Part shown: positions 8,158 to 16,725 of the stretch, one piece after another
Numbering within the stretch: the stretch's first letter is position 1
Layout of the letters: each line of letters begins with the position of its first letter
Assembly: GCF_047501175.1 (NCBI RefSeq)
Contig: NZ_JBEQWH010000005.1
Location: forward strand, 1-64,000
DNA length: 64,000 nucleotides
Origin: Methanoprimaticola sp047501175
GTDB taxonomy: Archaea > Thermoplasmatota > Thermoplasmata > Methanomassiliicoccales > Methanomethylophilaceae
Direction of reading: 5' to 3'
Made by a program: the position numbers and the translations under genes
Notes under the pieces: generated by a model
The model's database searches: none
Told to the model about the DNA's origin: nothing
The model's input: the letters and a program-made list of their open reading frames with translations, nothing else

Positions 8158-9715
8158 GGAGATTCTCAGGAAGACGATCCATAACGCGGACGGCAAGCCC
8201 TTCGCGAAATACAAGAACATCGAAGGCTCGTTCGTCACGGAGGGCTTCGAGCTCTTCATAGACGAGGTCCAGGGAGACCGTACCGGGCATTCTAAGATGA
8301 GGGTCCGTGTCCCGATGAGGCGTGCAGGGTTCCCCGAGGACTCATACTCCACGGAATCCCGCAGGGACGCCCTCCGCGATATAATCGCCAGACGTTTCTG
8401 GGAGTCCGCCAGGACGCATGCGCGCTCCCCCATACCCAAGACCGACGGGGGAGAGGTGTACATGCCGCGCCCGGGCCAGGAGATCCTTCCGCGCGGAAGT
8501 GTCATCGTCACGGAGCACTATGTGGAGGCCAGGTTCACCGCCGACCTCCCCTCCAAGGCGAACAAGGTGGACGAGATGTCCACGATAGACCTGATATTCG
8601 GGAGGATCGCACTGATCGTCTCGGAATCCATGCTATACTCGGCATACAGGGAACAGAAGCTGTACAAGCACCTGGAGACCGCCGAGAATGCGGACTTCAT
8701 ACGTTCGAAGCTTACGGGGATGGGGCTCGCATCCTTCATCGCGATCGGTTCGGTCCTTCCGAGGAGGGAGGACGACCTGGCCCCCATGATAGACGCCGTC
8801 CCGTTCGACTGCGATGACTCCCTCAAGGTGACCATCGAGGTCCCCAACGGCGAGCCCATCGTCGGAATGGGCATACGGAAGGGGTTCACCGCCGTGACCG
8901 GTCCGTCGGGATCGGGGAAATCGGTGCTCGCCGATGCCGTGTTCTCCGGGATATACGACCATATCCCCGGCGATGGACGCGAATACGTGGTCTCCGACCC
9001 GGACGCCGTCTATGTGATGGCAGAGGCCGGACGTTACCAGGGCGATGTCCGCCTGTCGGGTCCGTCCTCCGAGACCGTCTCCGTCGACGAGGCCGTCGAG
9101 GCCGGATCCCATCTGATCGTGGTGGATGAGGAGTATTCCACACCGTGCTTCGTCCGCAGGGCATTCATGTCCCCCGATGACGCCGTCGTGCCGCTGAGCG
9201 AGGTCGGGCACTCCCTCGGAACGTCGGGGATATCCGTCCTGATGATAACGGGTGATGAGTCCGCCGTCCGTCTGGCGGATTCGGTCCTATTGATGGACGG
9301 GTTCCGCGTGTCGTCCATAGATGTGGAGTCGTCAGGCACTCCTCGCGACTTCCGGATGCCGGTCGCACGCTATCCGATCGCCAAGAGCGTCAGTTTCGAG
9401 AAGGCTCGCAAGGACGTGAGCACATCCGCTCCCGCCATACGTACGGTGGAGATCGGCGAATACAAGGTCCATGTTCCTGTCGCGGGATTCTTCGACCAGG
9501 GTCAGACGCGTGAGGTGGCCGATGCGATAGCGGTCGCGCGCGACATGATGGACGGTTCGCTGTCCTTGAGGGAGGTGTGCGAACGCGCCATACTGAAGGT
9601 GGAGTCCGATGACGTCTCCGAGGGCACCGGCATGGGACATGCCCGCACACGCGCGGTGGACATGGCCGCCGTGCTCAGCAGGCATCCTCAGATGCTGTTC
9701 ATAAGGAAGGGCTGA
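8147..9715 (+). CDS. Predicted ABC-class ATPase (PF09818-like)
   Basis: The 522-residue product matches the predicted ABC-class ATPase family. The N-terminal part has FELFIDEVQGDRTGHSKMRVRVP...AGFP. The P-loop is TGPSGSGKSVLAD near 250. The family's Walker-B-like region is SHLIVVDEEYSTPCFVRRAFM, followed by ISVLMITGDESAVRLADSVLLMDGFRV. No membrane segments or transporter partner are present, so it is probably a cytosolic nucleotide-dependent factor, possibly acting on nucleic acid. Its substrate is unknown. It overlaps the PPC gene, and the pairing may hint at a shared task. Confidence 0.8.
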   Translation: MASEEILRKTIHNADGKPFAKYKNIEGSFVTEGFELFIDEVQGDRTGHSKMRVRVPMRRAGFPEDSYSTESRRDALRDIIARRFWESARTHARSPIPKTDGGEVYMPRPGQEILPRGSVIVTEHYVEARFTADLPSKANKVDEMSTIDLIFGRIALIVSESMLYSAYREQKLYKHLETAENADFIRSKLTGMGLASFIAIGSVLPRREDDLAPMIDAVPFDCDDSLKVTIEVPNGEPIVGMGIRKGFTAVTGPSGSGKSVLADAVFSGIYDHIPGDGREYVVSDPDAVYVMAEAGRYQGDVRLSGPSSETVSVDEAVEAGSHLIVVDEEYSTPCFVRRAFMSPDDAVVPLSEVGHSLGTSGISVLMITGDESAVRLADSVLLMDGFRVSSIDVESSGTPRDFRMPVARYPIAKSVSFEKARKDVSTSAPAIRTVEIGEYKVHVPVAGFFDQGQTREVADAIAVARDMMDGSLSLREVCERAILKVESDDVSEGTGMGHARTRAVDMAAVLSRHPQMLFIRKG

Positions 9716-10084
9716 TCAGCGCCTGTTGTTCCCGTAGGCGTCCTGCCAGTTGTTGAAGACCCTGTCGGAGTACTGGTTCGTGCGGACCATGTCCGCCTTG
9801 TTGTCGGGGACGATAAATCCCTGGATCGGGTACTCCTTGTCGCAGAACGGGCAGCGGACGTAAGGGCAGTTGGACCCTGCCTTGGGACATGCCTTGCAGG
9901 CGACGGCCCTGGACTGGAAGAGACTGAACTCCCTTCCGCAGTTGGGGCACAGGAAGCGCCTCGCCGCGACCTTCAGGTCGCTGTTGATCCCGGCGGCCCT
10001 CTCCTCAGGCGTGAGCCACATGGGTGCTGACGGGGACAGGGGGGTGTTGTAGGAGGGGCGGTCCTGACCATCCCAGTTGCTCAT
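9716..10084 (-). CDS. Double zinc-ribbon protein
   Basis: The 122-residue product carries two cysteine-rich modules: CPNCG near 43 paired with CKACPKAG near 61, and CPYVRCPFCDKEYPI near 69-80. Spacing is typical of zinc ribbons. The N-terminal part is proline-rich and the C-terminus is polar. It is probably an archaeal nucleic-acid- or protein-binding adaptor; no specific family is recognised. The ATG at 10084 lies two bases after the GGGPS stop, so it is the third gene of the lipid operon read on the minus strand. Confidence 0.7.
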   Translation of the reverse strand: MSNWDGQDRPSYNTPLSPSAPMWLTPEERAAGINSDLKVAARRFLCPNCGREFSLFQSRAVACKACPKAGSNCPYVRCPFCDKEYPIQGFIVPDNKADMVRTNQYSDRVFNNWQDAYGNNRR

Positions 10085-10086
10085 AC

Positions 10087-10827
10087 TCAGACCCCCTTCG
10101 CGGCCGCCACTACGGCCTTGAGCACCGAGTCGTCCTGACACTGTTCCAGCAGGGTTCCAGTGATTATGATGTCGGCACCTGCTTCGCGCGCAGCAGCCGC
10201 TGCCTCGGGGGTGCGGATGCCTCCGCCCACGATCAGGGGCACGTCTATCGAGCTCTTGACCGCGGAGACCATCTCCGGCGGGACGGGCCTGTCCGCCCCG
10301 GACCCAGCCTCCAGGTAGACCAGCTGCATCCCCAGCATCTCGCTGGCAAGCGCGTACGCGACGGCCTTCTCGGGCTCGTTGTGCCTTATCGGGACGGCCT
10401 TGCCGACCTCTCCGACCTTCATGCCCGGTTCGACGATGATGTATCCCATGGGGATCGTCTCCACGCCCAGGTCCTTGATGATGGGCGCCGCGTATGCCTG
10501 TGCGCCTATGATCCATGCCGGGTCGGAGCTGTTCACCATGCTCATGAAGAGGATCGCGTCGAGCTCCTTCGAGAGCGCCTTGGGGCTCCCGGGGAACAGT
10601 ATCACGGGGAGGCCGGACGCCTCCTTGATCGCGACCGTCGTGGCGGTGAGGTTCTCGTTGGTGACGCCTGTGGAACCTCCGATGAGGACCGCGTTGCTTC
10701 CGGCGTCGCGCATTCTGGCTGCGATCCTGCCTGCCTCCTCGGGGGACTGCTTGTCAGGGTCGATGAGGGCCATGTGCAAGGTGCCCTCCACGGTCATCAT
10801 GTCGCGAAGTTTCTGCATAACGGTCAT
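10087..10827 (-). CDS. Geranylgeranylglyceryl phosphate synthase
   Basis: The 246-residue protein belongs to the GGGPS/PcrB family, which joins geranylgeranyl diphosphate to sn-glycerol-1-phosphate, the first ether bond of archaeal lipids. Signature segments are MALIDPDK near 20, GSNAVLIGGSTGVT near 44, LPVILFPGSP near 73, YLEAGSGADRPVP near 171, and IVGGGIRTPEAA plus AGADIIITGTLLE, which form the phosphate pocket. Length is normal. Its ATG overlaps the stop of the upstream UbiA-type gene by four bases, so two consecutive enzymes of the pathway are translationally coupled. Confidence 0.95.
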   Translation of the reverse strand: MTVMQKLRDMMTVEGTLHMALIDPDKQSPEEAGRIAARMRDAGSNAVLIGGSTGVTNENLTATTVAIKEASGLPVILFPGSPKALSKELDAILFMSMVNSSDPAWIIGAQAYAAPIIKDLGVETIPMGYIIVEPGMKVGEVGKAVPIRHNEPEKAVAYALASEMLGMQLVYLEAGSGADRPVPPEMVSAVKSSIDVPLIVGGGIRTPEAAAAAREAGADIIITGTLLEQCQDDSVLKAVVAAAKGV

Positions 10828-11681
10828 ACGATCACGTCGAGTATGAATGCGACCAGAGCGATGATCATGGCGACCTTAGCCATCTTCTGTGCCCTGTGCG
10901 CGTCCTTTGGAACCATGTACCCACAATACAAAAAGATGCCGTCTGCCAGGAATACCAGGTAGTATGCCCATGTGACCTCCCCGAGCGCGATGGGCACCAG
11001 GCTCAGGACCGGGCCGAGTATGAAGAACGCCGATGCCAGGTACGACGCGCGCCTGGGACCTATGCTCATGGGCAGGGTCTTCCTGTCCCTGTCGGACTCC
11101 ATGTCCTCTATGTCCTTGGAGATTTCCCTGCCGACATTCACCAGGAACGCCATGCCGGCGAATATCGCATTGTCCCATGGGTGGCCGGTGACGGACCCTC
11201 CGACCATGAATATCATGGCTGTCAGGAACGCTATGGTGAGGTTCCCGACGAATCCGCGTTGTTTGAGGACCGTCTCGTAGAGGATCATCATGACCGCGCA
11301 GATCACGACCATGACCGTGGTTATCCATCCGCCGCCTATTCCCAGTATCGCGCAGGGCAACGACAGTATCACGGAGAGCGCCATGAATGCCATGCCGAGG
11401 TTCCTCGCCGTGTCGCGGGATATCTCGCCCATGGGTATGGGCCGGTCCGGATGTGCGGTCTTGTCTATCTCGGCATCGATGTAGTCGTTCAGGGCGTTGC
11501 CCCCGGCCATGAACAGGACCACGAGAACGCATGCCAGGATGATGACCGTCCAATGGTCTATCATTCCAGTGCCGGTGGACAGCAGCGCACCGACGATGAT
11601 GCCCACTATGCCCATGATGCCGTTTCCGAATCTGAATAGCCGGAGGTACTTGTTCACGACTGGAGTTACGTCTAATCGCAT
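10824..11681 (-). CDS. UbiA-family prenyltransferase, likely digeranylgeranylglyceryl phosphate synthase
   Basis: Starting at MRLDVTPVVNKYLRLFR the product is 285 residues with about eight membrane helices. The first UbiA aspartate motif is NALNDYIDAEIDKTAHPDRPIP near 65-86, and the second is DIEDMESDRDRKTLP near 184-198. Both bind Mg2+ and the prenyl diphosphate. Next to GGGPS it most likely adds the second geranylgeranyl chain in archaeal lipid synthesis. The family also includes quinone and haem enzymes, but the operon context makes the lipid role most likely. Confidence 0.88.
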   Translation of the reverse strand: MRLDVTPVVNKYLRLFRFGNGIMGIVGIIVGALLSTGTGMIDHWTVIILACVLVVLFMAGGNALNDYIDAEIDKTAHPDRPIPMGEISRDTARNLGMAFMALSVILSLPCAILGIGGGWITTVMVVICAVMMILYETVLKQRGFVGNLTIAFLTAMIFMVGGSVTGHPWDNAIFAGMAFLVNVGREISKDIEDMESDRDRKTLPMSIGPRRASYLASAFFILGPVLSLVPIALGEVTWAYYLVFLADGIFLYCGYMVPKDAHRAQKMAKVAMIIALVAFILDVIV

Positions 11682-11711
11682 TGATATAGAGTTGGGACGC
11701 TTCGAGGTCCC

Positions 11712-12074
11712 ATGAGCAGATGCTGGTATGTCACGACGGACGATTCCGAGGCCAGGCCTGTCGAGGTGACGGAGGAGATCCTCGCTGAGATCGGCAAGGT
11801 GAGGGACGGCGCCAGTGAGTTCTTCGTGGTGGAACCGGAGCCGAACGATGACACGGACTTCATACAGGCGTCCGTATGGACCGAGGGCGTCATCCTGAGG
11901 AAGAGCTATGTCGCAGAGGTCAGGATGCCAAAGGACGACGGGTTCTCGATGTGGAGGCTCAGGACCAAGAGGTTCGAGGAGATAGAGTCCGCTGTCGAGG
12001 CATACGTCGCAGGGGACTTCGAGGCCGGTCCCAGATGGGTCGACGTCACGGACGAGATGATCGGGGATGACTGA
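11712..12074 (+). CDS. Conserved hypothetical protein, 120 residues
   Basis: The product is acidic and soluble, begins MSRCWYVTTDDSEARPVEV and contains no cofactor motif I recognise. Its composition (rich in Glu, Asp and Val, with alternating strands) suggests a small alpha/beta fold. It starts 30 bases from the divergent UbiA-type gene and ends just before the archease gene, which runs the opposite way. Only its codon use and clean frame support it as a real gene. Confidence 0.55.
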   Translation: MSRCWYVTTDDSEARPVEVTEEILAEIGKVRDGASEFFVVEPEPNDDTDFIQASVWTEGVILRKSYVAEVRMPKDDGFSMWRLRTKRFEEIESAVEAYVAGDFEAGPRWVDVTDEMIGDD

Positions 12075-12093
12075 GCGCTCCACGCTGTAAGGC

Positions 12094-12501
12094 TCAGACG
12101 TCGAACAGGACGGTGACGGACGGTCCGTCCCTGTCGATGTCCATCATGTGATAGGTGACAGCCTTCACCTCGGACCTGAGCCTGTGCTTCGACCTGTCCA
12201 GGGTCTCTCCCTTCGCGGTGCATAGGACGTTGTCGCCCTCGAAACGGACGTCGAACTCCTTCAGTATGAGGTTGTCGGCATCCTCTATGAACAGCATCTC
12301 GGAGAGGAACGAGTACAGTCTGTCCTCGTCGTCGATCCCGGAGACCCTGACCTCTATGGATTCGGACGTACCGATGTTGGAAAGGTCCACGGTCTGGTCG
12401 AACAGGGCGTATGCCGCATTGCCGAAGCATTCCTCCAGGGTGCTTCCGAACGCTTTGACCATCATGTCCGCCGTGTGATCGACCAGGATGTATCTCTCCA
12501 T
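12094..12501 (-). CDS. Archease
   Basis: With the ATG at 12501 the product is 135 residues and begins MERYILVDHTADMMVKAFG, the usual archease opening. Archease activates the RNA ligase RtcB in tRNA splicing and RNA repair. Conserved metal-binding acids are visible in DHTAD near 8-12 and in the C-terminal DIDRDG. LYSFLSEMLFIED and VKAVTYHMM are further family landmarks. RtcB itself is not in the window. The longer frame to 12564 would run into the palindromes upstream of metY and is not needed. Confidence 0.9.
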   Translation of the reverse strand: MERYILVDHTADMMVKAFGSTLEECFGNAAYALFDQTVDLSNIGTSESIEVRVSGIDDEDRLYSFLSEMLFIEDADNLILKEFDVRFEGDNVLCTAKGETLDRSKHRLRSEVKAVTYHMMDIDRDGPSVTVLFDV

Positions 12502-12547
12502 GTCACATGGAACCCCGTCGAGGTCAAAAACACTTGGGTTTTTCTGA

Positions 12548-12570
12548 ATTCTTACTAATTTCATAGGAAT
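12548..12570. promoter_or_regulatory. Candidate Rrf2 operator 1 upstream of metY
   Basis: A 23-base imperfect palindrome of the form ATTCTTAC-N7-CATAGGAAT. It shares the pattern ATTC-N3-C...GAAT with the sites before iscS (14002-14023) and rrf2 (17196-17217). It lies between the divergent archease and metY genes. Confidence 0.6.
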
Positions 12571-12583
12571 TCTTCGGAAATTA

Positions 12584-12606
12584 ATTCCTACCTAAACAGT
12601 AGGATT
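12584..12606. promoter_or_regulatory. Candidate Rrf2 operator 2 overlapping the metY promoter
   Basis: An inverted repeat with arms CCTAC (12587-12591) and GTAGG (12599-12603), flanked by ATT on both sides. It abuts the likely metY TATA box TTAATATA at about 12605-12612, so a bound repressor would block TATA-binding protein. The predicted transcription start is near 12634 and metY has AGGTGA before its ATG. Confidence 0.55.
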
Positions 12607-12656
12607 AATATACGCCCCCCACTTTCCATTATCAACAATCAAAAAGGTGAAAATCC

Positions 12657-13970
12657 ATGAAATCCGCCAACATTCCCGGGGGACCCAACAACAAGGCAGC
12701 ACAGAGGTTCGAGACGCTTCAGCTCCATGTCGGCCAGGAGCAGCCCGATCCCGCCACCGACTCCAGGGCGGTCCCGATCTATCTGACGACGTCGTACGTG
12801 TTCAGGGACTCCCAGCACGCCGCCGACCGTTTCGGTCTGAAGGACGCCGGCAACATCTACGGTCGTCTGACCAACACGACCCAGGAGGTGTTCGAGAAAA
12901 GGATAGCCGCCCTCGAAGGAGGCACGGCCGCTCTGGCCGTGGCATCCGGCGCGGCGGCGGTCACCTACGCCATATTGAACATCACCCGTTCCGGCGACAA
13001 CATAGTCTCTTCGAAGACGATCTACGGCGGTACATACAACCTGTTCGAACATACTCTCGCAGACTACGGCATCCATACCCGGTTCGTCGATCAGGACGAC
13101 CTCGATGCTGTAGAGAAGGCCATCGACGGGAACACCAAGGCGGTGTTCGTCGAGACGCTCGGCAACCCCAACAGCGGCATCGCGGACTTCGAGGGGATCT
13201 CCGAGATCGCCCACAGGCACGGTGTCCCCCTCATAGTGGACAACACCTTCGCGACCCCCTATCTCCTGCGTCCTCTGGAGCACGGGGCGGACGTCGTCGT
13301 CGAGTCCGCGACCAAGTTCATCGGCGGGCACGGGACCGTGCTCGGAGGGGTGATCGTCGAGGGGGACGGGTTCGATTGGGGCAACGGCAAGTTCCCCGGA
13401 CTCTCGGAGCCAAACCCCAGCTATCACGGCATCAGCTTCTGGAAGGCGCTCGGGAACACCGCTTTCGTCACCAGGATAAGGGCGATCCTCCTGCGCGACA
13501 CCGGGTCTGCCATCTCTCCCGTGTCCGCGTTCGTGCTGCTCCAGGGGCTCGAGACCCTCTCGCTCCGTGTGGACAGGCATGTCGAGAACACCCTGAAGGT
13601 CATAGACTATCTGAGGAAGAACCCCAAGGTGAAGAGCGTCAGCCACCCGTCCCTCCCCGAGCATCCCAGTCACGCGCTCTATGAGAAGTACTTCCCTGAC
13701 GGGGCCGGTTCGATATTCACCATCGAGATCGAGGGCGGGCAGGAGGAGGCGCACCGGTTCATAGACGGTCTGAAGCTGTTCTCGCTGCTGGCCAACGTGG
13801 CCGACGTGAAGTCGCTGGTCATCCACCCTGCGACGACCACCCATTCGCAGCTCAGCGATGACGAGCTCAGGGAACAGGGGATCACGAGGTCCACCATCAG
13901 GTTCTCCATAGGCACGGAGCATGCCGACGATATCATCGCCGACCTGGAGCAGGCTTTCGAGAGGATCTGA
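12657..13970 (+). CDS. metY: O-acetylhomoserine aminocarboxypropyltransferase / sulfhydrylase
   Basis: The 437-residue PLP enzyme makes homocysteine from O-acetylhomoserine and sulfide. The start FETLQLHVGQEQPDPATDSRAVPIY is typical of the MetY branch. The PLP lysine is Lys220 in ESATKFIGGHGT. The phosphate-binding segment is ALAVASGAAAVTYAI, and the C-terminal SVGTEHADDIIADLEQAF is conserved (here SIGTEH). Length matches MetY rather than the shorter cystathionine synthases. AGGTGA precedes the ATG. Two palindromes in its promoter, shared with iscS and rrf2, suggest control by sulfur or Fe-S status. Confidence 0.95.
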   Translation: MKSANIPGGPNNKAAQRFETLQLHVGQEQPDPATDSRAVPIYLTTSYVFRDSQHAADRFGLKDAGNIYGRLTNTTQEVFEKRIAALEGGTAALAVASGAAAVTYAILNITRSGDNIVSSKTIYGGTYNLFEHTLADYGIHTRFVDQDDLDAVEKAIDGNTKAVFVETLGNPNSGIADFEGISEIAHRHGVPLIVDNTFATPYLLRPLEHGADVVVESATKFIGGHGTVLGGVIVEGDGFDWGNGKFPGLSEPNPSYHGISFWKALGNTAFVTRIRAILLRDTGSAISPVSAFVLLQGLETLSLRVDRHVENTLKVIDYLRKNPKVKSVSHPSLPEHPSHALYEKYFPDGAGSIFTIEIEGGQEEAHRFIDGLKLFSLLANVADVKSLVIHPATTTHSQLSDDELREQGITRSTIRFSIGTEHADDIIADLEQAFERI

Positions 13971-14001
13971 GGGGTACGTCTCCCGATTTTTTACCGGATT
14001 A

Positions 14002-14023
14002 ATTCATACTAAAATGATAGAAT
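14002..14023. promoter_or_regulatory. Candidate Rrf2 operator upstream of iscS
   Basis: A 22-base palindrome of the form ATTCATAC-N6-GATAGAAT, ten bases before the iscS ATG. ATTCATAC is also found, inverted and with one or two changes, in the site before rrf2. At this position it would cover the transcription start. Confidence 0.6.
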
Positions 14024-14032
14024 AAATAGGAT

Positions 14033-15238
14033 ATGAGAGAAATGGCCACTAGGAAGACGATCTATCTGGACAACGCATCCACCTCCGCCGTCAGGATGGA
14101 GGTCCTGGACTCCATGCTCCCCTACTTCATCGAGGAGTTCGGGAACCCGGACTCCATCCATGCGATGGGAAAGCCCGGGCGGGATGCCGTGAAGAGGGCA
14201 CGCGAGAGCCTTGCGAAGATGATCAACGCGGACCCCGACGAGATCTATATGACGTCCGGAGGTTCCGAGTCCAACAGCTGGGCGATAAGGTCGGCCGTCA
14301 CAGGCCCCCGTGCCAAGGGGAGGCATGTGATAGTCTCCTCGATCGAGCATCACTCTATCATCAACGCCTGCGAGTACATCAGGAAGCTGGGGTTGGACGT
14401 GACGTATATCCCCGTGGACCCGAGCGGTCTCGTGGACCCGGCAGAGGTTGAGAGGGCGATCCGTCCGGACACCGCGATCATCTCCGTGATGACCGCCAAC
14501 AACGAGATCGGCACGATCGAGCCGATCAAGGAGATCGGGGAGGTGGCCAGGAGGCACGGCGTCCTGTTCCACACCGACGCTGTCCAGGCATACGGTCAGG
14601 TGGACATAGACGTCCGGAGGGACAACATAGACCTCCTTAGCGCCAGCTCCCATAAGCTCGGAGGGCCGAAGGGGGTGGGGCTCCTCTACATCAGGAAGGG
14701 TGTCAGGCTGGACCCGCTCATCCATGGAGGGGAGCAGGAGCGCGGTATCCGCGGAGGCACGACCAACGTCCCGGGGGTTGTCGGGTTCGGCAAGGCCGCC
14801 GAACTCGCTCTGGCGGACATGGAGGAGCGCGCCGAGAAGGAGAGGACCCTGAGGGACCATCTCATAGGGAGGGTTCTGAACGAGATCCCCTACTCCCGTC
14901 TCAACGGGGATCGCGAGCGCCGCCTCCCTAGCAACGCGAACTTCAGCTTCGACCACATCGAGGGCGAGAGCATACTGATGTCGATGAACATGGCGGGAAT
15001 ATGCATCTCCACAGGCTCCGCATGCGCATCGGGGTCCTTGGACCCGTCCCATGTGCTGCTGGCACTGGGGCTGCCCCATGAGACCGCACACGGATCGCTG
15101 AGGTTCTCGATCCCGTCGGACACGACGATGGAGGACATCGACCACGCGGTCGATGTGCTGAGGGACACCGTCGAGAGGCTCAGGTCCCTCTCGCCGCTCT
15201 ACGACGACTTCCTCAGGTCCCAGAAGGGGGAGGCGTGA
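14033..15238 (+). CDS. iscS: Cysteine desulfurase (IscS/NifS type)
   Basis: The 401-residue PLP enzyme releases sulfur from cysteine for Fe-S clusters and thiamine. It begins with the family motif IYLDNASTSAVRMEVLD. The PLP lysine is Lys208 in SSHKLGGPKGVGLLYI, and the catalytic cysteine is Cys331 in STGSACASGSLDPSHVLLALG. The long cysteine loop is of the IscS/NifS type rather than SufS. ATG at 14042 (MATRKTIYL) is an alternative start. The stop overlaps the start of iscU. It may also supply sulfur to the thiazole operon downstream. Confidence 0.94.
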   Translation: MREMATRKTIYLDNASTSAVRMEVLDSMLPYFIEEFGNPDSIHAMGKPGRDAVKRARESLAKMINADPDEIYMTSGGSESNSWAIRSAVTGPRAKGRHVIVSSIEHHSIINACEYIRKLGLDVTYIPVDPSGLVDPAEVERAIRPDTAIISVMTANNEIGTIEPIKEIGEVARRHGVLFHTDAVQAYGQVDIDVRRDNIDLLSASSHKLGGPKGVGLLYIRKGVRLDPLIHGGEQERGIRGGTTNVPGVVGFGKAAELALADMEERAEKERTLRDHLIGRVLNEIPYSRLNGDRERRLPSNANFSFDHIEGESILMSMNMAGICISTGSACASGSLDPSHVLLALGLPHETAHGSLRFSIPSDTTMEDIDHAVDVLRDTVERLRSLSPLYDDFLRSQKGEA

Positions 15239-15675
15239 GCATGTACGACGGGGAGTACAGCGACAAGGTGATCGACCACTTCACCAACCCCAGGAACGTC
15301 GGGGAGATCGAGAACGCGTCCGGAGTGGGGACCGTCGGCAACGCGAAGTGCGGGGACATCATGAGGATCTTCCTCGACATAGACGGGGACGGCATCATCA
15401 GGGATTGCAAGTTCAAGACGTTCGGCTGCGGGGCCGCGGTGGCCACCAGCAGCATGGCCACCGAGATGGTCAAGGGCAGGAGCGTCGAGGGCGCGCTACA
15501 ATTGACGAACAAGGCCGTGATGGAGGCCCTGGACGGGCTGCCCCAGGTCAAGGTGCACTGCTCCCTCCTCGCGGAGGAGGCGGTCCACGCCGCCCTGTGG
15601 GACTACGCACAGAAGAACGGCATCGAGATCGAGGGGCTCAGGAAGCCCAAGGACGACATATACGACGAGGAGTGA
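15235..15675 (+). CDS. iscU: Fe-S cluster scaffold IscU/NifU N-domain
   Basis: The 146-residue scaffold receives sulfur from IscS and builds [2Fe-2S] clusters. Counted from the ATG at 15241, the three ligand cysteines are Cys37 (NAKCGD, with the conserved Asp39), Cys63 (FKTFGCGAAVATSS) and Cys107 (VKVHCSLLAEEAVHAAL). A GTG at 15235 overlapping the iscS stop is in frame and may be the coupled start. There is no C-terminal NifU extension. It is the second gene of iscS-iscU-cysK. Confidence 0.94.
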   Translation: MSMYDGEYSDKVIDHFTNPRNVGEIENASGVGTVGNAKCGDIMRIFLDIDGDGIIRDCKFKTFGCGAAVATSSMATEMVKGRSVEGALQLTNKAVMEALDGLPQVKVHCSLLAEEAVHAALWDYAQKNGIEIEGLRKPKDDIYDEE

Positions 15676-15680
15676 GGAAA

Positions 15681-16607
15681 GTGATACACACGAGCGTGAC
15701 CGAGCTGGTGGGGCACACGCCCCTGCTCGAACTGAGAAGGATGGAGAAGGAGAACGACGCGAAGGCGAGGGTCGTCGTCAAGCTCGAGCTGTTCAATCCC
15801 GCGGGAAGCGTCAAGGATAGGATCGCGAAGGGGATGATCGAGGCGGCCGAGAGGGAGGGGCTCCTGAAGGAGGGGTCCGTGATCGTAGAGCCCACGTCCG
15901 GCAACACCGGCATCGGTCTTGCATCGATCGCGGCGGCCAAGGGGTACAGGATCATATTGACCATGCCCGAGACCATGAGCGTCGAGCGCAGGAACATACT
16001 GAGGGCGTACGGTGCGGAGCTCGTCCTCACCGAGGGTGCGAAGGGGATGAAGGGCGCCATCGCCAAGGCGGAGGAGTTGGCCGCCGGGATCCCGGACAGC
16101 TTCCAGCCCGGACAGTTCATCAACAGGGTGAACCCGATCGTCCACAGGTCCACGACCGGACCCGAGATCTGGGAGGATTCCGATGGGAAGGTCGACATCT
16201 TCGTCGCAGGGGTCGGAACGGGCGGGACGGTCTCCGGTGTAGGACAGTTCCTGAAGTCCATGAACCCCGACCTGAAGGTCGTCGCCGTGGAGCCCGACGG
16301 GTCCCCCGTGCTCTCCGAGGGCCATGCGGGACCCCACAGGATACAGGGCATCGGCGCGGGGTTCGTCCCGGATGTGCTGGACACCGGGATCTACGACGAG
16401 GTCATCCGCGTGAGGGACGAGGATGCGTTCGAGACCGGACGTGCAGTCGCAAGGAAGGAGGGGGTCCTCGTCGGGATCTCGTCCGGGGCGGCCGTATGGG
16501 CCGCACTGCAGCTCGCGAGGAGGCCCGAGAACGAGGGCAAGACCATCGTCGCCCTCCTGGCCGACACCGGCGAGAGATACCTGTCCTCGCCCATGTTCGA
16601 TCAGTGA
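15681..16607 (+). CDS. cysK: Cysteine synthase (O-acetylserine sulfhydrylase)
   Basis: The 308-residue PLP enzyme starts at GTG 15681, five bases after the iscU stop and preceded by GAGGAAA. Its PLP lysine is Lys45 in FNPAGSVKDRIA. Further landmarks are EPTSGNTGIGLA (substrate loop), GTGGTVSGVGQFLK (PLP phosphate) and ISSGAAVWAAL. It forms cysteine from O-acetylserine and sulfide; some archaeal relatives prefer O-phosphoserine, which cannot be excluded because no serine acetyltransferase is nearby. Placement after iscS-iscU suggests a cysteine-in, sulfur-out module. Confidence 0.93.
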   Translation: MIHTSVTELVGHTPLLELRRMEKENDAKARVVVKLELFNPAGSVKDRIAKGMIEAAEREGLLKEGSVIVEPTSGNTGIGLASIAAAKGYRIILTMPETMSVERRNILRAYGAELVLTEGAKGMKGAIAKAEELAAGIPDSFQPGQFINRVNPIVHRSTTGPEIWEDSDGKVDIFVAGVGTGGTVSGVGQFLKSMNPDLKVVAVEPDGSPVLSEGHAGPHRIQGIGAGFVPDVLDTGIYDEVIRVRDEDAFETGRAVARKEGVLVGISSGAAVWAALQLARRPENEGKTIVALLADTGERYLSSPMFDQ

Positions 16608-16630
16608 GCATACGAAACACACATCTCGGG

Positions 16631-16652
16631 CCGTCCGATCCTCCTCGGACGG
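16631..16652. terminator. Hairpin between convergent cysK and rrf2
   Basis: CCGTCCG at 16631-16637 pairs with CGGACGG at 16646-16652 across an eight-base loop. It lies between two convergent genes and could end both transcripts. Confidence 0.6.
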
Positions 16653-16725
16653 TCCGGGGATCATTTTCCGGATGCACTATCGGGTGGCCATCGCGGTCGG
16701 AACCGTCGGCCTGTCAGAGATAGAA

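Noticed and set aside
12639..13922. 427-codon minus-strand frame opposite metY
   Set aside because: Composition is typical of an antisense shadow, and metY is certain.
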